Source: DASPJQ01 sp035299065 (GTDB lineage: Bacteria > Bacteroidota > Bacteroidia > Flavobacteriales_D > UBA2798). Taken from it: a stretch of 7,525 bases of DNA. The stretch covers positions 1 to 7,525 of the forward strand of contig DATGXI010000182.1 of assembly GCA_035299065.1 (NCBI GenBank), in the 5' to 3' direction. The notes beneath the pieces are model-generated. The model was not told the origin of the DNA, made no database searches, and worked only from the letters and a program-made list of their open reading frames with translations. Positions within the stretch are counted from its first letter, which is position 1. Each line of letters opens with the position of its first letter. The translations under genes and the position numbers were made by a program. This document shows positions 6,069 through 7,525 of the stretch, piece after piece.

Positions 6069-6076
6069 TAAATTTG
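6069..6076 (+). promoter_or_regulatory. Candidate Bacteroidota -7 element TAAATTTG at the MORN-repeat gene start
   Basis: TAAATTTG fits the TAnnTTTG consensus exactly. The nearest upstream TTG (6052-6054, in TTTTTG) is only 14 bases before it, shorter than the usual spacing to the -33 element. If real, transcription would begin at or next to the ATG codons at 6079-6084, giving a leaderless or nearly leaderless mRNA. An exact match in AT-rich DNA can also be chance. Confidence 0.25.
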
Positions 6077-6078
6077 TG

Positions 6079-6930
6079 ATGATGAAAAAGGTAGCAGCAA
6101 TCATTTTTTTATTGTGTTCTATAGGCCTGTATGCCCAGGAGGTTGAAAAAAACAAAACCGATTCGAAAGGGCGCAAGCAGGGATATTGGGAAAAGACATA
6201 TGATAAAAGCGATAAGCTAAAATACAAGGGAACGTTCAAGGATGACAAGCCTGTTGGTGAATTCACGTTTTATTTTCCAAGCGGAGCTGTAAAATCAAAA
6301 ATAAAGCACATGGGCGATGCGAAAAAAACAAGTCGCGCGGTTATTTACTACGAAAGCGGTAAAGTCATGTCAAAAGGAAAATACCTTGACCAGAAAAAAG
6401 ACAGTGTATGGACGCATCTTGACGAAGCAGGCTGGGTAAGTACACGTGAAACCTATGTGGCCGATAAGCTGGAAGGATTAACAACAGTTTATTTCTATAC
6501 CGGTAAAATTTCTGAAACATTCATGTGTAAAGGCGGGCTAAAGCATGGCGACTGGCAGCGTTTTTTTGAATCGGGAATGACCATGAGCAAAGGCACCTAT
6601 AAAAACGGTTATTTATCGGGACAGGTAACGCATTTTACCTCGACAGGAAAACGCGAGAACACCGAATTTTATTCAGCCGGTAAACTACACGGTCCAATGG
6701 TTTATTTTGATCCTTCAGGAACAAAAGCAATTTCAACTACCTATTTTCAATATGGAAAAAAACTTGAAGGCAAGGAACTGGAAGCACATTTGAAAAAGAT
6801 AAATGAAAAGAAACCAGATGTGAACAATAATTCAACTACCACCGATCCAAAGAATCAAAAAACAAATACAAAAAATACCACGGCCAATAAAACCAATGCA
6901 CCAGCCAATAACAATGCGCCTAAAAAATAA
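6079..6930 (+). CDS. Secreted MORN-type repeat protein (YwqK-like repeats)
   Basis: The product (283 residues from ATG 6079) has a signal peptide (1-19, ending IGLYA) with cleavage before Gln20. Eight MORN_2-type units follow, each shaped like 'G-x-(hydrophobic/aromatic)-x-(Y/F)-x-SG-x-x-x-x-K-G-x-(Y/F)', beginning near residues 35, 60, 85, 109, 133, 157, 181 and 205. The last five are exactly 24 residues apart. Units 3 and 4 have Ser instead of the leading Gly. Such repeats form beta-hairpin ladders. A charged stretch (226-247) leads to an Asn/Thr/Lys-rich low-complexity tail (about 248-283). Automated naming often calls this family 'YwqK antitoxin', but an exported protein is unlikely to be a cytoplasmic antitoxin and no toxin gene is nearby. 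GTG 6076 and ATG 6082 are alternative starts; all give a workable signal peptide. The last 17 bases overlap the lipoprotein gene, so the two are one operon. Confidence 0.9.
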   Translation: MMKKVAAIIFLLCSIGLYAQEVEKNKTDSKGRKQGYWEKTYDKSDKLKYKGTFKDDKPVGEFTFYFPSGAVKSKIKHMGDAKKTSRAVIYYESGKVMSKGKYLDQKKDSVWTHLDEAGWVSTRETYVADKLEGLTTVYFYTGKISETFMCKGGLKHGDWQRFFESGMTMSKGTYKNGYLSGQVTHFTSTGKRENTEFYSAGKLHGPMVYFDPSGTKAISTTYFQYGKKLEGKELEAHLKKINEKKPDVNNNSTTTDPKNQKTNTKNTTANKTNAPANNNAPKK

Positions 6931-7525
6931 AATCGGTCTGCTTTTTGTCCCAATGGTTCTTTTTGCCTGCAAAAAGGATAAGGGTGAACCTGTTGATTTT
7001 AAATACGAGTATGCTCCGCAAACGGTTGGTCATTATTGCGTGTACGATGTGATGGAAATTAACCATGACGATGCTGCCGGTATTCACGATACCATTACGT
7101 ATTCATTAAAGGAAAAAATTGAATCGACATTTACTGACCTGGAAGGAAGGCCCAGTCTACGCCTGGAACGTTCAAAAAAAGATACAGCAACCGGTGCCTG
7201 GGTAGTATCCGATATTTGGTATTCAACCCGCAACAAAACCGATTTTGAAACAGTTGAAGAAGATGAACGATTTGTTCGCCTGGCTTTTCCTGTTCGATTG
7301 CTGAAAAAATGGGATGGAAATGCATTCAACCAGCAGGGAGAATGGGAATACGAGTATACTGAAGTTGATGTGCCACGTTCCTATAACGGGCTCAATTTTT
7401 CAAATACAGCAAAGGTTGTGCAGCGCGATGAATTTAATTTGATTCAGCGTCATTTGGCCGTTGAAGTGTACGCCAAACATGTTGGCCTGGTTAATAAATA
7501 CTACAAGGTGATTGACATTGATGAT
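6914..7525 (+). CDS. Uncharacterised lipoprotein, C-terminus cut off by the window
   Basis: The frame is open for 204 codons to the window edge. The N-terminus MRLKNKIGLLFVPMVLFAC is a lipoprotein signal peptide: basic start, hydrophobic core and lipobox LFAC, with Cys19 as the lipidated residue. The next residues, KKDKGEP, are charged, and a Lys/Asp-rich start after Cys resembles surface-export signals described for Bacteroidota lipoproteins, an inference. The mature part (YAPQTVGHYCVYDV, later DIWYSTRNKTDFETVEEDERFVRLAFPV and AVEVYAKHVGLVNKYY) matches, from memory, a family of unnamed Bacteroidota lipoproteins of roughly 250-280 residues, so perhaps a quarter is missing here. The start overlaps the end of the MORN-repeat gene by 17 bases in another frame; the internal ATG at 6953 would destroy the signal peptide, so 6914 is preferred. 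Probably anchored in the outer membrane; function unknown. Confidence 0.88.
   Translation, partial: MRLKNKIGLLFVPMVLFACKKDKGEPVDFKYEYAPQTVGHYCVYDVMEINHDDAAGIHDTITYSLKEKIESTFTDLEGRPSLRLERSKKDTATGAWVVSDIWYSTRNKTDFETVEEDERFVRLAFPVRLLKKWDGNAFNQQGEWEYEYTEVDVPRSYNGLNFSNTAKVVQRDEFNLIQRHLAVEVYAKHVGLVNKYYKVIDIDD

Larger units (their letters stand above)
5772..6075. other. Intergenic region of about 300 bases without a gene
   Basis: The left third is the repeat remnant at 5781-5872. The middle holds an 11-bp direct repeat (5930-5951) and a palindrome/hairpin (5956-5975). The right end holds the candidate promoter for the MORN-repeat gene. I see no tRNA-like or other RNA gene fold, no convincing terminator (no stem followed by a T-run after 5771), and no plausible small ORF with a start signal. 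Confidence 0.6.

Noticed and set aside
6009..6266. Minus-strand ORF across the MORN-repeat gene start
   Set aside because: Shadow frame of the MORN-repeat gene and its leader, with no supporting features.
6079..6930. Toxin-antitoxin system antitoxin (YwqK)
   Set aside because: The protein has a signal peptide, repeats of general MORN type and no toxin neighbour; the name is only a family label.
7084..7329. Minus-strand ORFs (7084-7329, 7131-7325) near the right edge
   Set aside because: They lie antisense to the lipoprotein frame, which is open from 6914 to the window end and carries a clear lipobox.

Overview
The window looks like chromosomal DNA of a member of the Bacteroidota. The evidence is the protein families present, signal peptides that end in Ala-Gln, start codons without strong Shine-Dalgarno sequences, a TAnnTTTG-type promoter candidate, and a moderate, AT-leaning base composition. 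There are no RNA genes, CRISPR arrays, transposase genes or phage genes.

Layout. (1) Positions 1-2125 are read on the minus strand: a 252-residue protein of unknown function, then, after 10 bases, the gene for the RNA-binding protein Tex, which leaves the window at its left edge. (2) A divergent intergenic region follows. It holds two adjacent AT-rich palindromes and a nested inverted repeat that ends two bases before the next start codon. (3) At 2397-4671 (+) an ECF-type sigma factor gene is followed after one base by a gene for a 564-residue single-pass membrane protein with a large extracytoplasmic part. The pair looks like a sigma factor with its membrane partner, but the partner lacks any anti-sigma domain I recognise. 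(4) At 4909-5771 (+) two small secreted proteins are encoded by genes overlapping by one base (TGATG). Their predicted mature forms begin almost identically (G-[VI]-I-K-V-R-K), yet the rest of each is different. The first resembles the C-terminal domain of the gliding/secretion protein GldM; the second resembles a small beta-rich domain. The pair sits tightly between two intergenic repeat elements. (5) At 6079-7525 (+) a secreted MORN-type repeat protein with eight units of about 24 residues overlaps the start of a lipoprotein gene, which leaves the window at its right edge.

How they may work together. Tex acts in the cytoplasm on RNA or transcription. The sigma factor and membrane protein could form an envelope-to-transcription signalling pair. 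The remaining four products are all exported, so the plus-strand part of the window is mainly about the cell envelope. No evidence in the window shows that the sigma factor controls the downstream secreted genes.

The most interesting points are the unusual sigma-factor partner, the secreted pair with a common mature N-terminus, and a 157-bp intergenic element with terminal inverted repeats built from 9-bp CAC units. Family names for the small proteins come from memory of the families and were not searched.
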